Part shown: positions 1 through 10,935 of the stretch, piece by piece
Layout of the letters: every line of letters begins with the position of its first letter
Position numbering within the stretch: the stretch's first letter is position 1
From: Cutaneotrichosporon cavernicola
Lineage: Eukaryota; Basidiomycota; Tremellomycetes; Trichosporonales; Trichosporonaceae
DNA: 64,000 nucleotides
NCBI RefSeq assembly: GCF_030864355.1
Contig: NC_083394.1
Coordinates: 2,046,001-2,110,000 of the forward strand
Reading direction: 5' to 3'
Notes under the pieces: generated by a model
Database searches by the model: none
What the model was told of the DNA's origin: nothing
What the model saw: only the letters and a program-made list of their open reading frames with translations
Program-made: the position numbers and the translations under genes

Positions 1-129
1 CATCCATCTCTATCACCTCCGCCACCACCACCACCTCTCTTCCCATCCCCTCCTCCCCCCTCCCAACCTCTCGTCATTTCAACCATCTCACTAAACATTG
101 TCTGAATAGAACAACCTAGACCATCCCCG

Positions 130-977
130 ATGCCCGGCTTCATCTCCGACGCATCTTCTGGCTCGGCCGCATCAGGCTCCTCCTCCCTCCCGACCCCGGC
201 TCTGTCCCACAGAGACACGCCCACACCAGGCATCACCAACCCCGCAACTCCCGTCAGCCCACCAGACGAGATCTGTACCCGCGCCCACGCATTGTACGCG
301 TTCGACGTCCTCGCATCCCATCTTGAGCGACATGATGCCGCCCCACCACCATTCGCAAACGGGAAGGACAAGTAGTGAGTCCCCCCCCCCTCTCTCTCTT
401 TTCTATCGTGTATGTGAGGGGCGCTCACCCCAGCGCCCTCTTCGTGACATGGAACACGCTCAAGCCGCGCAAAACCCTTCGAGGATGTATTGGCAACTTT
501 ACGCCTATGCGCCTCGACAAGGGTCTGGCGGAATACGCCCTCGTCGCCGCACTCGAGGACCACCGCTTCTCGCCTATTCGCGCGTCAGAGCTTCCATCCC
601 TGGGATGCGGCGTGAGCCTCCTCACCCCATTCACCCCCGTCGCTACCCCTCTGTCCTGGGATCTTGGCACGCACGGTATCCACGTCACGTTCCCGCATCC
701 TACTGCCGGCCGTACCCTGTCCGCAACTTATCTCCCCGACGTAGCCCCCGAACAAGGTTGGAGTAAAGAGCAGGCGGTACTCAGCCTCATCCAGAAGGCT
801 GGGTGGCGGGGACGCGTCACGGTAGGCGATAAGGTGTGGAATAGCATCAGCACCAAGGTGTATGGGAGCGTCAAAGTCGCCGTCACATATGACGACTACG
901 TCGCGTGGAAGAAGGGCGGCGTCGTCGAGGACAAGGACAAGGACAAGAAGGGCGCCGAACGCGGCGCGCTCGCGTAG
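130..977 (+). CDS. AMMECR1 domain protein
   Basis: Two exons, 130-374 and 434-977, give 262 aa. The 59-nt intron has a GTGAGT donor and a CAG acceptor, and splicing restores a tyrosine codon split across the junction. Unspliced reading stops at once, which supports the intron. After a Ser/Thr/Pro-rich N-terminus of about 55 residues, the AMMECR1 domain follows: ALFVTWN, then LRGCIGNFTP (the LRGCIG signature of the family), FSPI..SELP, and a C-terminal WGRV/KVYGSVKVAV region. The tail is Lys/Asp-rich (repeated KD). AMMECR1 proteins are conserved from archaea to humans and their biochemical role is not settled, so no reaction is assigned. A pyrimidine-rich leader precedes the ATG. Its 3' end faces that of CWC21. 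Family identity is seen from motifs; function is unknown. Confidence 0.9.
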
Positions 978-1343
978 GTACTCCCCCCCCCTTCTTTCGC
1001 TGCACTTTGAGCTCACGCACTAGCGTGCTGTCCCGCCTTGTGCGCGGGTAGGCTTCTGGCAAGCCGACGTTGTACTTAGTCTTACATTTGACATGAATAC
1101 CCATTTGTTGATACATAGTGTGGTGTGCGCAGCAGTCTCGGTTGTTCGGGGCTCTTAGTAGCGGGACGGGAAGTCGTCAGAACAGTGAGTCATGTATCGG
1201 AAATAGTGAACAGCACGGTAAGCGTTTGGGGTCCGCAACCGGCAGTGAGCCGCAGATGAGCCACACAATGACATGAAACTGCGAAATATGCTGACAATGA
1301 GCCACACCTATCTACCTTCTCCATCATACACTCTCCAAGCACA
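978..1343. other. Convergent intergenic spacer
   Basis: This 366-bp spacer lies between the 3' ends of the AMMECR1 gene and CWC21 and should hold both 3' UTRs. I see no coding signal or structured element in it. Confidence 0.6.
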
Positions 1344-2842
1344 CTAGTCCCGGTCCGAGTCAGACGAATACTGGCGCCGGCGGGGCGGCGTATCCGAGTC
1401 ATCGCGGCGTCGCCGGGGAGACAGTGACGGGGACCGCGAGTCTCCGCGGCGCGGTGTTGGGGACCGCGAGTCGTCACGGGGACGGCGGGGAGGGGTGGAG
1501 TCGTCGCGGCGGCGGGGAGGTGAGCGCGAGTCTTCAGGGGAGTAACGGCGACGAGGAGCTGGAGAACGCGACTCATGGCGGCGGGGAGTGGGAGAACGCG
1601 ACTCGGCACGCGAGTCAGAGCGACGAGAAGCGGGGGGGCGTGAGTCGTTAAGAGCGTCGCGGCGTGGTGGTGTCGACGACTCGCGGCGGCGCGGGGAGCG
1701 GTCGTCGTCCGAGTCGTCGCGCTTACGGCGAACCGGAGAACGAGAGCGGTCACGGTCGCGGTCTTCTTCGCGGCGACGCTTCTTCTCGGCGTCGCGGCGG
1801 GCATAGTACTCCTCACGGCGACGGAGGCGCTCCTTCTTCTCGAACTCCTTCTTGCGGCGGGCCTCTGCACGCTCGCGTTCCCGCGCCTCCTCGATACGCT
1901 CCTCCTCGCGCGCGCGCTTCTCGGCGATACGCTCGGCGCGCTCCTCCTCCGTCTCGCGGTGGAACGCCTTGCCCTCCTCGTAGTCGGCGCGGATGTTTAG
2001 GGCGCGCTTCAACCGGCCCATTTCGGCCTCCTTGGCTGCAGCGACAGAGTGCGAGTCCGTCGCGCGCTTGCCGGAAATCGGTGCACCGGCGGCCTGCAAC
2101 TTGGCGCGCAGGGCCGAGACTTGCTCCTCGATTTCGTCGTCGTCCACACTGGGATTAGCTCTGTTAAGCTGATTCTGTGGGTTCGACGTCCCCTACATGC
2201 CCCATCGTCTAGGGCACAAGGTCCTATTCTAGCCGTTGCTGTTCGCGACCATGTAGGCGGCAACCATAGGATTGACTGAAGCCATGAGGGGTCGCGGTGG
2301 CCCTGTGGTGGAGGAAGATGCAGAGAGTGGACGAAGAGACAGAGGGACGAGGAAAGGAAGGATAGAGTCATTGAAGGAGAGAGGAAGGGAGGGAGAAAGG
2401 CGTTAGGGAAGGTTGACTCACTCGTCGTCTTCGAGCTTGTCTCGCAATTCGAGGCATTTGATCTCAATTTGCCGCTTCCGCTCGTGCTCGAGAATACCAG
2501 CGTCCGGCGTCCGGTGGACAGGCGGTTTGGCGATCTCGTTCAGATACTCCTCGTAGTTCTTGTATCCAGCAGCCGAACCACCCGGCGGGCCCTGCCGGAT
2601 CTGCAGCGCCGACGTATTGCGCTGGATAAAGCCGTTGGTGCCACTGGTGTTAGCGCAGGGACGAAGTGAGCGGTAGGGTGGGAGAGAGAGTGGGAGAGTG
2701 CTCAGCTGGTGTGCAATGGCAGTCGACGGCACTCTCTTACAGCTCACTCAATTCCCAGAGCTGGAGAACCCCATTCTACCCCGCTCGTCTTCTACACTCA
2801 CCTTCCGCGCGCAGTCGACAAGCCGATGTTGTTGTAACTCAT
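1344..2842 (-). CDS. CWC21: Cwc21/SRRM2-type pre-mRNA splicing factor
   Basis: Three minus-strand exons (2842-2802, 2643-2422, 2148-1344) encode 355 aa. Exon 1 reads MSYNNIGLSTARG and joins to SGTNGFIQRN, the canonical N-terminus of Cwc21/SRRM2. The cwf21 domain follows, with HERKRQIEIKC, LRDKLEDD and EIEEQVSALRAKL. A charged Arg/Glu coiled stretch and a long C-terminal RS-like tail (many RRR, SP, RRDDS repeats) follow. Cwc21 sits on the catalytic spliceosome near Prp8 and Snu114; this is family knowledge. The RS tail makes it more like metazoan SRRM2 than the short budding-yeast protein. Introns are 273 and 158 nt, long for this window. The start lies 150 bp from the divergent gene at 2993. 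The final exon is GC-rich and repetitive, so length polymorphism is likely there. Confidence 0.93.
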
Positions 2843-2992
2843 GGTGTTATGGGTGGAGGATCACAACAAGTCGCAGTGACTTGGTTAATGGGTGGCGGCG
2901 GAAATTCGGGGTTAGGAGCCCGGTGGCAATCCTGAAATGGAGATTTCAGAGTGGAGGTGGGTCATCCGCTCGCATCTTAATAGTTCACCACC

Positions 2993-3957
2993 ATGTCCAG
3001 TTCAAGCACATCGAGCAGCTCGAGCGAGTCAAGTAGCTCGTATGCGTCGAGTAGCTCGTCAGCGTCCGAGTCTACGCCTTCTCCCTCCCGGCCGCGGGCA
3101 ACAAAGGACGAGCTCCTAGTACCGGATGAGGATGAGGGTGAGAATGAGGTTTACGCGCCCAGTCCGACCCTCCTCGCAGCGTACGATACACTCATGACCT
3201 CCCGTTTCCCCGGTATCTCCCTTCCCTCTTCCATCTCGACACCTGCTCCAGGTCCCGTGACAGTGCTCTCAGATGACGAGGAGGAAGATCCCAACCGACC
3301 CTTGACCAAAGCGGAGCGACAGAACGCGAAGAAGAAGCGACGGAAGGAACGGGAACGCGCGCTCAAGGCCGCCGCAGCTGCCGCCAAGGGCGAGACGCTC
3401 CCGACGCCGACTCAGAAGAACGCAGAAGAAGGACCAATATGTGAGTCTCCCTATCCGGCCACAGTGCCAGCAGACCTCCTCATTGGGACCTGGGCTGCAG
3501 TTGAGCTCGTTCACGTGTGTTGCAGCTGACAACAGCGTTCCGCCTCTTCAGACCACTGGTATCCATCTCGCTCTCAACTGTCGAAAGCTACGAGCTCACG
3601 TCCAACCCTCGTGTCCGACCACTACCCCTGGATGTGCAGGATCGTATACACCGCCTAGCAGCTGAGGCTGCGATCGACGCACCCACTTTCCCATCCCTCC
3701 CTACGCAGCTGGAAGAGTGGCGCGCCGAAATGCCCACACCCCCGGTCTTCCTGGCGTACACGAACGAGGAGGAACATAAGTGTGTTGCTGTGCCTGCTGT
3801 GCGTCTCCGATGCACAGAGGAGGAAGGGGAGAGGGAGAGGGAGGAGATGAAGGAGGAACGAAGAGCGAAGCGGCGACGAGAGTTTCCGGCAGCGCAGTTC
3901 TGGACGCCGCCTGTGGGGGTTGTTCCGCGCGGATATGGGTATGGGTGGAGTGTGTAG
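2993..3957 (+). CDS. Hypothetical Ser-rich, acidic/basic protein
   Basis: Exons 2993-3440 and 3536-3957 give 289 aa. The 95-nt intron starts GTGAGT and ends CTGACAACAG; splicing keeps the frame. I do not recognise the family. The N-terminus is a serine run of about 30 residues, followed by an acidic patch (PDEDEGENE), a second acidic patch (SDDEEEDPN) and a strongly basic helix (KKKRRKERER) that could be a nuclear localisation signal. The C-terminal half has WRAEMPTPPVFLAY and a second Arg/Glu-rich helix before a Gly/Tyr ending. Charge-patterned low-complexity sequence like this is common in nuclear or ribosome-biogenesis proteins, but that is only a guess. It shares a 150-bp divergent promoter with CWC21. 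The acceptor choice is supported by frame continuity; a small further intron near 3780 cannot be excluded. Confidence 0.7.
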
Positions 3958-4669
3958 CATTTGTAGCATAATCATTGTTTGAGCTTGGGAGCTGGAAGGA
4001 CCCGGGAGTGTCGCTCTGAACATCGCGCTCAGTGGAGAAGATCGGGTTGGATTTCGACCGACCGCCTGCGCTCGTCAGTGCCCTCCTCGCCTCGCCGACG
4101 CCAGCGATATCTCGCCAATCTCAGCGTGTCCGCGCCGTCCAGAGGCATCGTACTCGCGCCGCTCGGACGGTTGCTCGTACACATGGATAGTTGCTCGCGC
4201 CTAGCGTCCTCGCGTCAGTATGAACGACAAGCTGCAACGGTCTCTGTCACTGCAATGGGATCGGGGCCGTATCGCGCAGAATGGTTCGCCCAGTGGGCAT
4301 GGTAATCTTGAACGCCACTGACCACCCCCATGTCAGGGTCGCCGGCGAGTCATTGCCGATGACGCCGCCGCCAATCAGAGGCGGTGCACGTCACCAAATC
4401 ACTGGGCCGCGTGCTCTATCCCTGTATCGAGCGGTGTGCGACGTCATTGACTCCGGTCTCGTCATTGTCTGCCCGGTTGTCGGTCCCGTGTTGGTCGGCC
4501 AGCCCGGTCCATCGAAGGCGGTGGAACACAGGAAGCAAGGTCAGTCAGTGAGCTCTGTGGGTCCGCCGATCTCTGGTCCGTCCCGTTCTATGGCATGGCT
4601 GCATATCTCGTTGCTTGTTGACTGCTGACGGGTCCGTAACCGGCCCCTCCCTCGTCGTATGTGCAGTGC
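3958..4669. other. Intergenic region, no gene recognised
   Basis: About 710 bp between two convergent genes. Open frames of 108 and 115 codons exist on the plus strand, but their composition is Arg/Ser-rich like random GC-rich sequence and no domain, signal peptide or splice pattern is visible. I annotate nothing here. Confidence 0.5.
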
Positions 4670-5171
4670 TTAGCGGCGCTGGGTACCTGGGTGGTTGTCG
4701 CCGGCAGCACCGCGCGACGTGTTAAAGTCGGAGCGCTCATTGGCCTTGAATTGTTGCTTCTGCTCGCGGCCGTTCTGGAGGATCAACTGGATGACAGCCC
4801 TGCGCGTCAGCACTTGTTCTGAACAACTGTCACGGCCCGTGCCCACTCACTCGACAGACTTGTCCTTGACCTTCTTGTCGTCGCCGAAGAAGGCGGTCTC
4901 GAGCTCCATACGCGAGATGGGCTGGAGGACGCCGGTCACGCCTCCGGTGTTGCTCTTGTACTGTATGTCAGCAGAGGAGAATGTAAATTGGGCTGCGTAG
5001 GGGCCTACTCACAACGGAGAAGTTGCCAATGAAACGGGAGAGAGCAATCGACTTGCCGCCCTCGGGCTGCTCGCGCCACTCCTTGAACTCCTTCTCGTCG
5101 TCGACGAAGATCAGGTACTCCTCGGCGTGCTCATGGGGGCGCCAGATAATAGTGAGGACCTCGTTGGACAT
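4670..5171 (-). CDS. RTC3: RTC3-like SBDS-domain protein
   Basis: Three minus-strand exons (5171-5013, 4960-4851, 4799-4670) encode 132 aa. The N-terminus MSNEVLTIIWRPHEHAEEYL, then VDDEKEFKEWREQ and GGKSIALSRFIGNFSV, matches the FYSH/SBDS N-terminal fold of fungal Rtc3 (YHR087W type). Exon 2 supplies YKSNTGGVTGVLQPISRMEL and exon 3 a VIQLILQNG helix with a disordered tail ending QRR. Unlike ribosome-release factor Sdo1/SBDS, this family is only the single N-terminal domain, and the length here is as expected. A role in RNA metabolism or stress tolerance is known for yeast RTC3 only in outline. Introns are 51 and 52 nt with GTGAGT donors. Upstream lie several CACGTG motifs (5500-5599). Confidence 0.88.
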
Positions 5172-5499
5172 GGTGGGCGAGTGGACGGGGGTTGGTAGAT
5201 GTGTGTAAGAGGAGGTGTGAGTGTTGGAAGTAGAGTGTTGGGATCTAGAGAAAGTCTAGTGGATGTGGAAGAGTGAAGAGAAGTCTGGGCGGGGGAGTTA
5301 GGCTTAAGTAGTACAATCGGATCCAACAGGGACGTGGACCTGACTGCTTGCTTCTGGCAGCTGGCAGACACAACTCGGTCATCCCCTCCCAACACCCTAT
5401 CACCAATTGCACTCACTCCACTCTCCAACTTGCAAACCCAACCAACCGCCACTGACGTCATTATACACCTCATCATTCTTTGTCCGGAACCGGATCATT

Positions 5500-5599
5500 C
5501 ACGTGTCAGTTAGGCATGGACTTAACTTTGCAAGCCTTGGTATGAGAGGCCTAGTTGAAAATATCACGTGATCAAATAGAATGGAAGCAAAACCACGTG
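5500..5599. promoter_or_regulatory. Cluster of three CACGTG E-boxes
   Basis: CACGTG occurs at 5500-5505, inside a 10-bp palindrome ATCACGTGAT at 5563-5572, and at 5594-5599. They lie 330-430 bp upstream of the RTC3-like start and about 1.1 kb upstream of ERG13, which is divergent. CACGTG is bound by bHLH factors such as Cbf1, and ATCACGTGA is also a known SREBP E-box form. Which gene they serve is not visible. Confidence 0.4.
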
Positions 5600-6726
5600 A
5601 GTCACTTGCAGAAAGGGAGATTGCGCGATTGTCCGACATCAGCGGGCCCTTTGCCAGGGTGGATGATAAGGGATGATGCGAGCCAGATGAAAATCGTACG
5701 AGAACAAGGCCAAAATACCAACAACGTCAGCCAGTAAAGTCAAGCGACAGGGGATTATTTGCCCTCACATGCCTCACAGCTCACAGGCTACGCGATCATT
5801 ACACGAGACATGGCATTAGCGCTTGTCGGCCCGACCCATACACGCCTGATCACTTCTAATCTGACACACAGACCATCAAGCCATTCAAGCCACTCACTCG
5901 TCCTGCATCATCCTGACCAGCCTTACTGACAAGCCACTCCATTAGGTGACCAGGCCACACATGGCACGACAACTGTACATCGCACCATCCCAACCCATCC
6001 CTCCTACAATCCACACCACCACGAGTAGTAGTTTAGTAGTACGAATGTGGTTTGGGGTCTACACTCTGCCCGCGCTGCTTGGGTTGTTGGGGCGGGTCGC
6101 ATTCGATGTGCCTTGTGTCAAAGAAATGCTCACCATGGAGGTAATTGTGCCTTGAAATTATTAGAGAATGCGGGGTTAGAACAAGCTTGTCGATCAGCCT
6201 CCGATAACCCCGAGTGTCCTCTTGGTGTTGGATTCAGTGATCTCCACGTTGGAACTGGCACATTTAGTGTAAATGATCGGGTGATCTGGCGGTGTCCAGT
6301 CTCCGCCTCGACCTCGACTTTGCACTTTTGTTGCCAGGCATGCAAAGGGAGAGGTCCGAGTGAACTCTGGCTCTAGAGCAGAGGGCATTAGAGAAGAGGA
6401 CTGAGGGTGGCGTGACGAGCGCGTTCCCGGTCATCCAAGGTTACCCTGAGAGGAAAAAAGCGCGTCTCCCCAAAAACTAGGAGGAATCCGAGCCAAAGCG
6501 GTCAGAGCAATATCTGAATCCACCGTACGAGAAAGGACTTGACCGACAACTCGCCTTTGGCCCGAACCCCTTCCCTCGTCCTCCGCACATCGTATCATCA
6601 TCTTTAGCTACTTACTTTACCTTGCTTTCTCTGCAAATACGCTCTCTCTTTCTCATCCTACTCTATCTTTTTCTTTAATAACCCCCTTGTGTTTCTTTGT
6701 TGTTGCCCCACACCCCATCATCCACA
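5600..6726. promoter_or_regulatory. Upstream region of ERG13
   Basis: The rest of this 1.55-kb divergent spacer holds no convincing gene. From about 6600 to 6726 it becomes strongly pyrimidine-rich (TTTCTCATCC, TCTTTTTCTTT) immediately before the ATG of ERG13, which looks like the core promoter and 5' leader. Confidence 0.5.
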
Positions 6727-8964
6727 ATGGTCGCCGCATTTGACATCCCCGCCCGCCCCCAGAACGTCGGCATCAAGGCCGTCGAGATGTACTTCCCCAA
6801 GCGCTGCATCTCGGAGGAGGACCTCGAGGAGTTCGATGGCGTCTCCAAGGGCAAGTACACCATTGGCCTCGGCCAGAAGTACATGGCCTTCACCGACGAC
6901 GTGTGAGTGCCCGAGATGAGGAACGTAGCTGGGATCGCATGGACCGAAGCGGGAGCAAGCTTGAGCCAGTGGCAAGCAACTTGGGACAGCGAGCTGACGC
7001 GACAGTGAGGACATCAACTCGGTTGCTCTGACTGGTAAGTCGATAGGTCGACGCTTTGCGTGGTGGGTGACAAAGGCTGGTATAGTGGAGGATCGCCACC
7101 ATGACCAGAGCTGGGCAGTGGAGGGATGACGATCGTCTTTCTGCGGAGGTGCATCATCCCAGCTCCCAAGATGCTGCATCACGTCTGGGCAGCTGTGGGA
7201 GGTTTGGCGCAGGAGCGCCGGACGGCTTCATCTGCCCGCGGGGCGTGAGACCTTGGACCGGGGCCTGGTCCGGAGCTGTATCACGCGACACGGCCTCCTG
7301 GGGCAAGTCGTGCGTAGCGCCCGTTTCACCGCAGGCGCAGAGACCAAGCGAGTCGCGACCTTTTTCGCCTCGGTGGCGCTGGTCAAGGCCGTGTACCGCG
7401 GGCGGATCTGGGGTAGGGCCATACCTTGTTCTAGGTCCGGCGTGGAGCTCACAACTTGACCTGGGGTGGACCACAGGTGTCCTTGACCTCTTGGTCAGGT
7501 CCGTAGGCCCCAGGCAGCCCCAGAGACCGGAACTCGTGTGGAGTCCGAGCAAGCGGCATTGAGCTCACACACAGTCGTTTCGTCCCTTCTTGAGAAGTAC
7601 AACATCGACCCCAAGTCGATTGGCCGCCTCGACGTCGGCACTGAGACCATCATTGACAAGTCCAAGTCGACCAAGACCCTCCTCATGGACCTCTTCGCCA
7701 AGCACGGCAACCACGACATTGAGGGCATCGACTCGAAGAACGCGTGCTACGGCTCGACCGCCGCGCTCTTCAACTGCATCAACTGGATGCAATCAGAGTC
7801 GTGGGACGGCCGTAACGCCATTGTCATGTGCGGTGACATTGCCATCTACAAGGAGGGCTCTGCGCGCCCCGTCGGCGGCATGGGCGCGTGCGCCATGCTC
7901 ATCGGCCCTGACGCTCCTATTGTCTTTGAGCGTGAGTGCGGATCGTGACACGGAGTGGTGCAGAATGTGGCTGACCGCAGCCGTCCACGGCACCTACATT
8001 GCCAACACCTGGGACTTCTACAAGCCCGACCTGTCGGCTGAGTACGTGAGTATCTGGCGCACGGAGTGGCTTGCTTGTGCACATGCGTGTCCGGTGAAGC
8101 GCGCGCACAAGGGTTTAACTGGTGCCTGTTTGGCTCCAGCAAAGAAATGGACTTGGCTGACGGCAGCCCACTGTTGATGGCCCCTGGACCATCAAGGCGT
8201 ACCTTGGCGCGCTCGACAACGCGTACAACACGTACATTGAGAAGGCTGCGGCGTCGCGCGCTCGGGCTGCCAAGAAGGCGGCTGCTGCCGGTGCCAACGG
8301 ACACACGAACGGGCACACCGACAACGAGAACGACCTGACCCAGTTCGACTACGTCTGCCTGCACTCGCCCTACGGCAAGCTCGTCCAGAAGGGGCACGCG
8401 CGTCTCTTCTACAACGACTTCCTGCGCAACCCCTCGCACGCGTCGTTTGCCAACATCCCCGCTGAGATCAAGGACATCGACCCCACCAAGACGTACACTG
8501 ACAAGCTCGTTGAGAAGACGTTTGTCGGCCACGCTGCCGAGCACTACAACAGCGCCGTCGTGCCCGGATCCGACTGCGTCAAGCGCTGCGGCAACATGTA
8601 CACTGCGTCGCTGTATGGTGCGCTCGCCTCCGTGCTCGCCAACGTTGCGCCCACCGACATCCTTGGCAAGCGCATCGGCATGTACGCTTTCGGCTCTGGT
8701 TGTGCTGCGTCGTTCTTCGCTCTTCGCGTCATCGGCTCCACTGAGGTCATCCAGCAGAAGATGGCACTCAAGGAGCGCCTCGCCGCAATGGAGGTCGTAC
8801 CATGCCAGCGCTACGTGGACGGCCTCAAGCTCCGCGAGGACAACCACAACGCCATCGAGTACCTGCCCAAGGGGTCTCTTGAGAACGTGTGGCCTGGCGC
8901 GTACTACCTTGAGGGCATTGACGGTCTCTTCCGCCGCACCTACAAGCAGAAGCCCGTTGCGTAG
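6727..8964 (+). CDS. ERG13: Hydroxymethylglutaryl-CoA synthase
   Basis: Five exons (6727-6902, 7006-7034, 7575-7931, 7981-8045, 8167-8964) encode 474 aa, the usual length for cytosolic HMG-CoA synthase. It condenses acetyl-CoA with acetoacetyl-CoA to HMG-CoA, the second step of the mevalonate and ergosterol pathway. The N-terminus [14 protein letters not shown], the active-site motif [12 protein letters not shown] (catalytic Cys near residue 126), [39 protein letters not shown] and GSGCAASFF are family hallmarks. An Ala/Gly/Asn-rich insert with a repeated NGHT (about 8270-8330) is a surface loop. Exon 2 is only 29 nt, and intron 2 is 540 nt, more than ten times the typical intron here. ATG choice follows the pyrimidine-rich leader and conserved N-terminus. 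Confidence 0.96.
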
Positions 8965-9647
8965 AGGAGTGGGCCAGTGCCGACCGCATAGGCGCGGGGG
9001 CCTTGTGTGTACAGTTCACCTAGACGACCTTATATACCCTTCATTCAGGATGCATTGATACGACTAGTTTGCATGGGCGGAGTGGGTGGAATGAGCACAT
9101 GGGTTGAAGGAGATGGGCTGAAATGCAGAGTCCGCAGAGACGTTGTACATTCTGCAAAGAGGGCGACAGGGTATGGTCTGGAGCCAGGCAACATGTTAAT
9201 TCTTCGTGACCGACATGCGGCCATGACACCATGGCAGATAACCTGAGATCCGAGATAGGCGATATCAGCATGAGCAGCGCGCTCATGTCATCTCTGGCAT
9301 CCGAGCAGTGAGGGGCGCGGGTAAACCAGCCCCCCAGCGACGTTGACCACCATGCTATGCTCGCCCTGACCTCTGTCAACGGCTTACCCGACACCGGACT
9401 GGATGTATGTCCCGGAGGTGAGCTGTCCGCTTCCTCTGGTGTACGCTTACCTCTATGATTCATGGCACCTACAGAAACCACCCTTCGATTCACGTTTCGT
9501 TCTCCCAACGGCGGGGTACACCTACGAGCTGCGAACACCCGCGACCGCGCCTCAGAGGATAAGCCAGTCAGCCATCTGTATCATCATCAGTAGCGTTACG
9601 CAGCTTGGCCAACACACGACAATACATCATGACAACAGGTCTATAGC
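8965..9647. other. Convergent intergenic spacer ERG13/CYB5
   Basis: About 680 bp with the 3' ends of both neighbours pointing inward. Open frames here are short and show no domain. I see no repeat or RNA gene. Confidence 0.5.
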
Positions 9648-10571
9648 TCACGCAAAGTACTGGCGGTACACCCACCACGCGAGGATCACCATGATGGGCA
9701 TGAGGAAGCGGGCGCTGCTGTCAGCTTGTGGGGAAATGGCGTGGTAGTTGCAGCTTTACGGCCTCGCAGCGATTGGTGCGGCGACACAGATTGCTCCTAC
9801 TCCACTCGTCCAGCTTGAGACTTACGCGCTGGGAGCCGGGGTGCCGGACTGGGCCTTGCCGTTGGCGGTTGTGGTGTTCTTGGCCTGGGGTCAGCTGTGT
9901 CTTGGGGCGTTGGGCTCCCCCCGAAGCTGCGACGATCCGCAAAACTGGCACCGCGATGCTGTGCGACGATCCGTCTTGACACGGCTGTCACCGACGTGCC
10001 GTCCTCCATTCCACATCACAAGGAAAAGAGTAGCCGGCGCGGCTGGGGATAGCCGCGTCCCCAACCCGCCCTCCGCTTTCCTCAATCCACGGCAAACTCA
10101 CCGCCTCCGCAGGGTTGAGGTTGCCAAGGTACATCTTGAGGAGCATGTCGCGCGCCTCGTCAGAGTGCCCGACATCTTCGAACGCCTCGGTGCCGTCGCG
10201 CCCGGCCTCCTCGAGGAGCACCTGGGGGGTTAGTTTTATAATCGCTTGGCTTTGCGTAATGCTCGAACGGGAAGAGCAAACATACCTCGTCACCGCCCGG
10301 GTGCTGGTGTCAGCGCTGTACACGTGTTGATAAGGGACCTCGACTTGGCCAGCTGTTCGGTTCGCCACCTCTTGGGCTCGCCAGTTCTTGGGCTCGCCAC
10401 CTCGCCAGCTCGCCACCTCGCCAGCTCGCCAGCAGCCCGACCACGCCGCCCACTCACCTCGTCCAAGAACGCCGTGACGTCGTACACCTTCTTGTGGATG
10501 GTGAGCCACAGCGAGTTGCGAGACTTGTGCTCCTCGAGGTCGGCGTAGGTGAACAGCTTGACGTCGGACAT
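9648..10571 (-). CDS. CYB5: Cytochrome b5, tail-anchored
   Basis: Five minus-strand exons (10571-10458, 10303-10286, 10221-10102, 9884-9826, 9714-9648) encode 125 aa. It is a small haem carrier that gives electrons to sterol and lipid desaturases and hydroxylases at the ER. The domain begins LFTYADLEEH and continues VYDVTAFLDE. HPGGDE, with the first axial haem histidine, is an 18-nt microexon on its own, followed by VLLEEAGRDGTEAFEDVGHS, which gives the second haem histidine. A Thr/Asn/Ala-rich linker leads to a hydrophobic C-terminal anchor ARFLMPIMVILAWWVY. The last two exons are inferred from splice motifs (CCCAG and CAGCAG acceptors) and make a complete tail anchor. The last acceptor could sit one codon earlier. 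Intron 1 holds short GCTCGCCACCTC-like repeats. Confidence 0.9.
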
Positions 10572-10935
10572 TGTTGGATGGTGTTTGAGTAATGGAGAGC
10601 GATGGCAATGTGTTAACTTTCACGTCGACGGCCGTGTCCTGGATCCTGCTTGATCCTGGGGGCCAGAGGGTCCGGGTGCGGTGAGTCTTCAGGTCTTGTC
10701 TTCAGGGTCTCGCGTGGTAATGGGACGAGGACGATTTAAGCGGCAATCACTTACCGCTCATTGGGTGAGTTTTTCTCCAACAACCTCGGCGTAGGCGGCC
10801 CCGGAATGCCGAGCATCAGCGACAGTTGATGACAACTCTCTGACTTGCTTGGCTAACCTCTCACCCGAGACCCGGCAAGCAAACGTCCACTGATCCGGTC
10901 GTTGCATTCCAATCTAACTCTAGCGGATGTACAAT
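10572..10935. other. Intergenic spacer
   Basis: This 364-bp stretch holds the upstream region of CYB5 and the 3' flank of the MFS gene. Nothing further is recognised. Confidence 0.5.
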
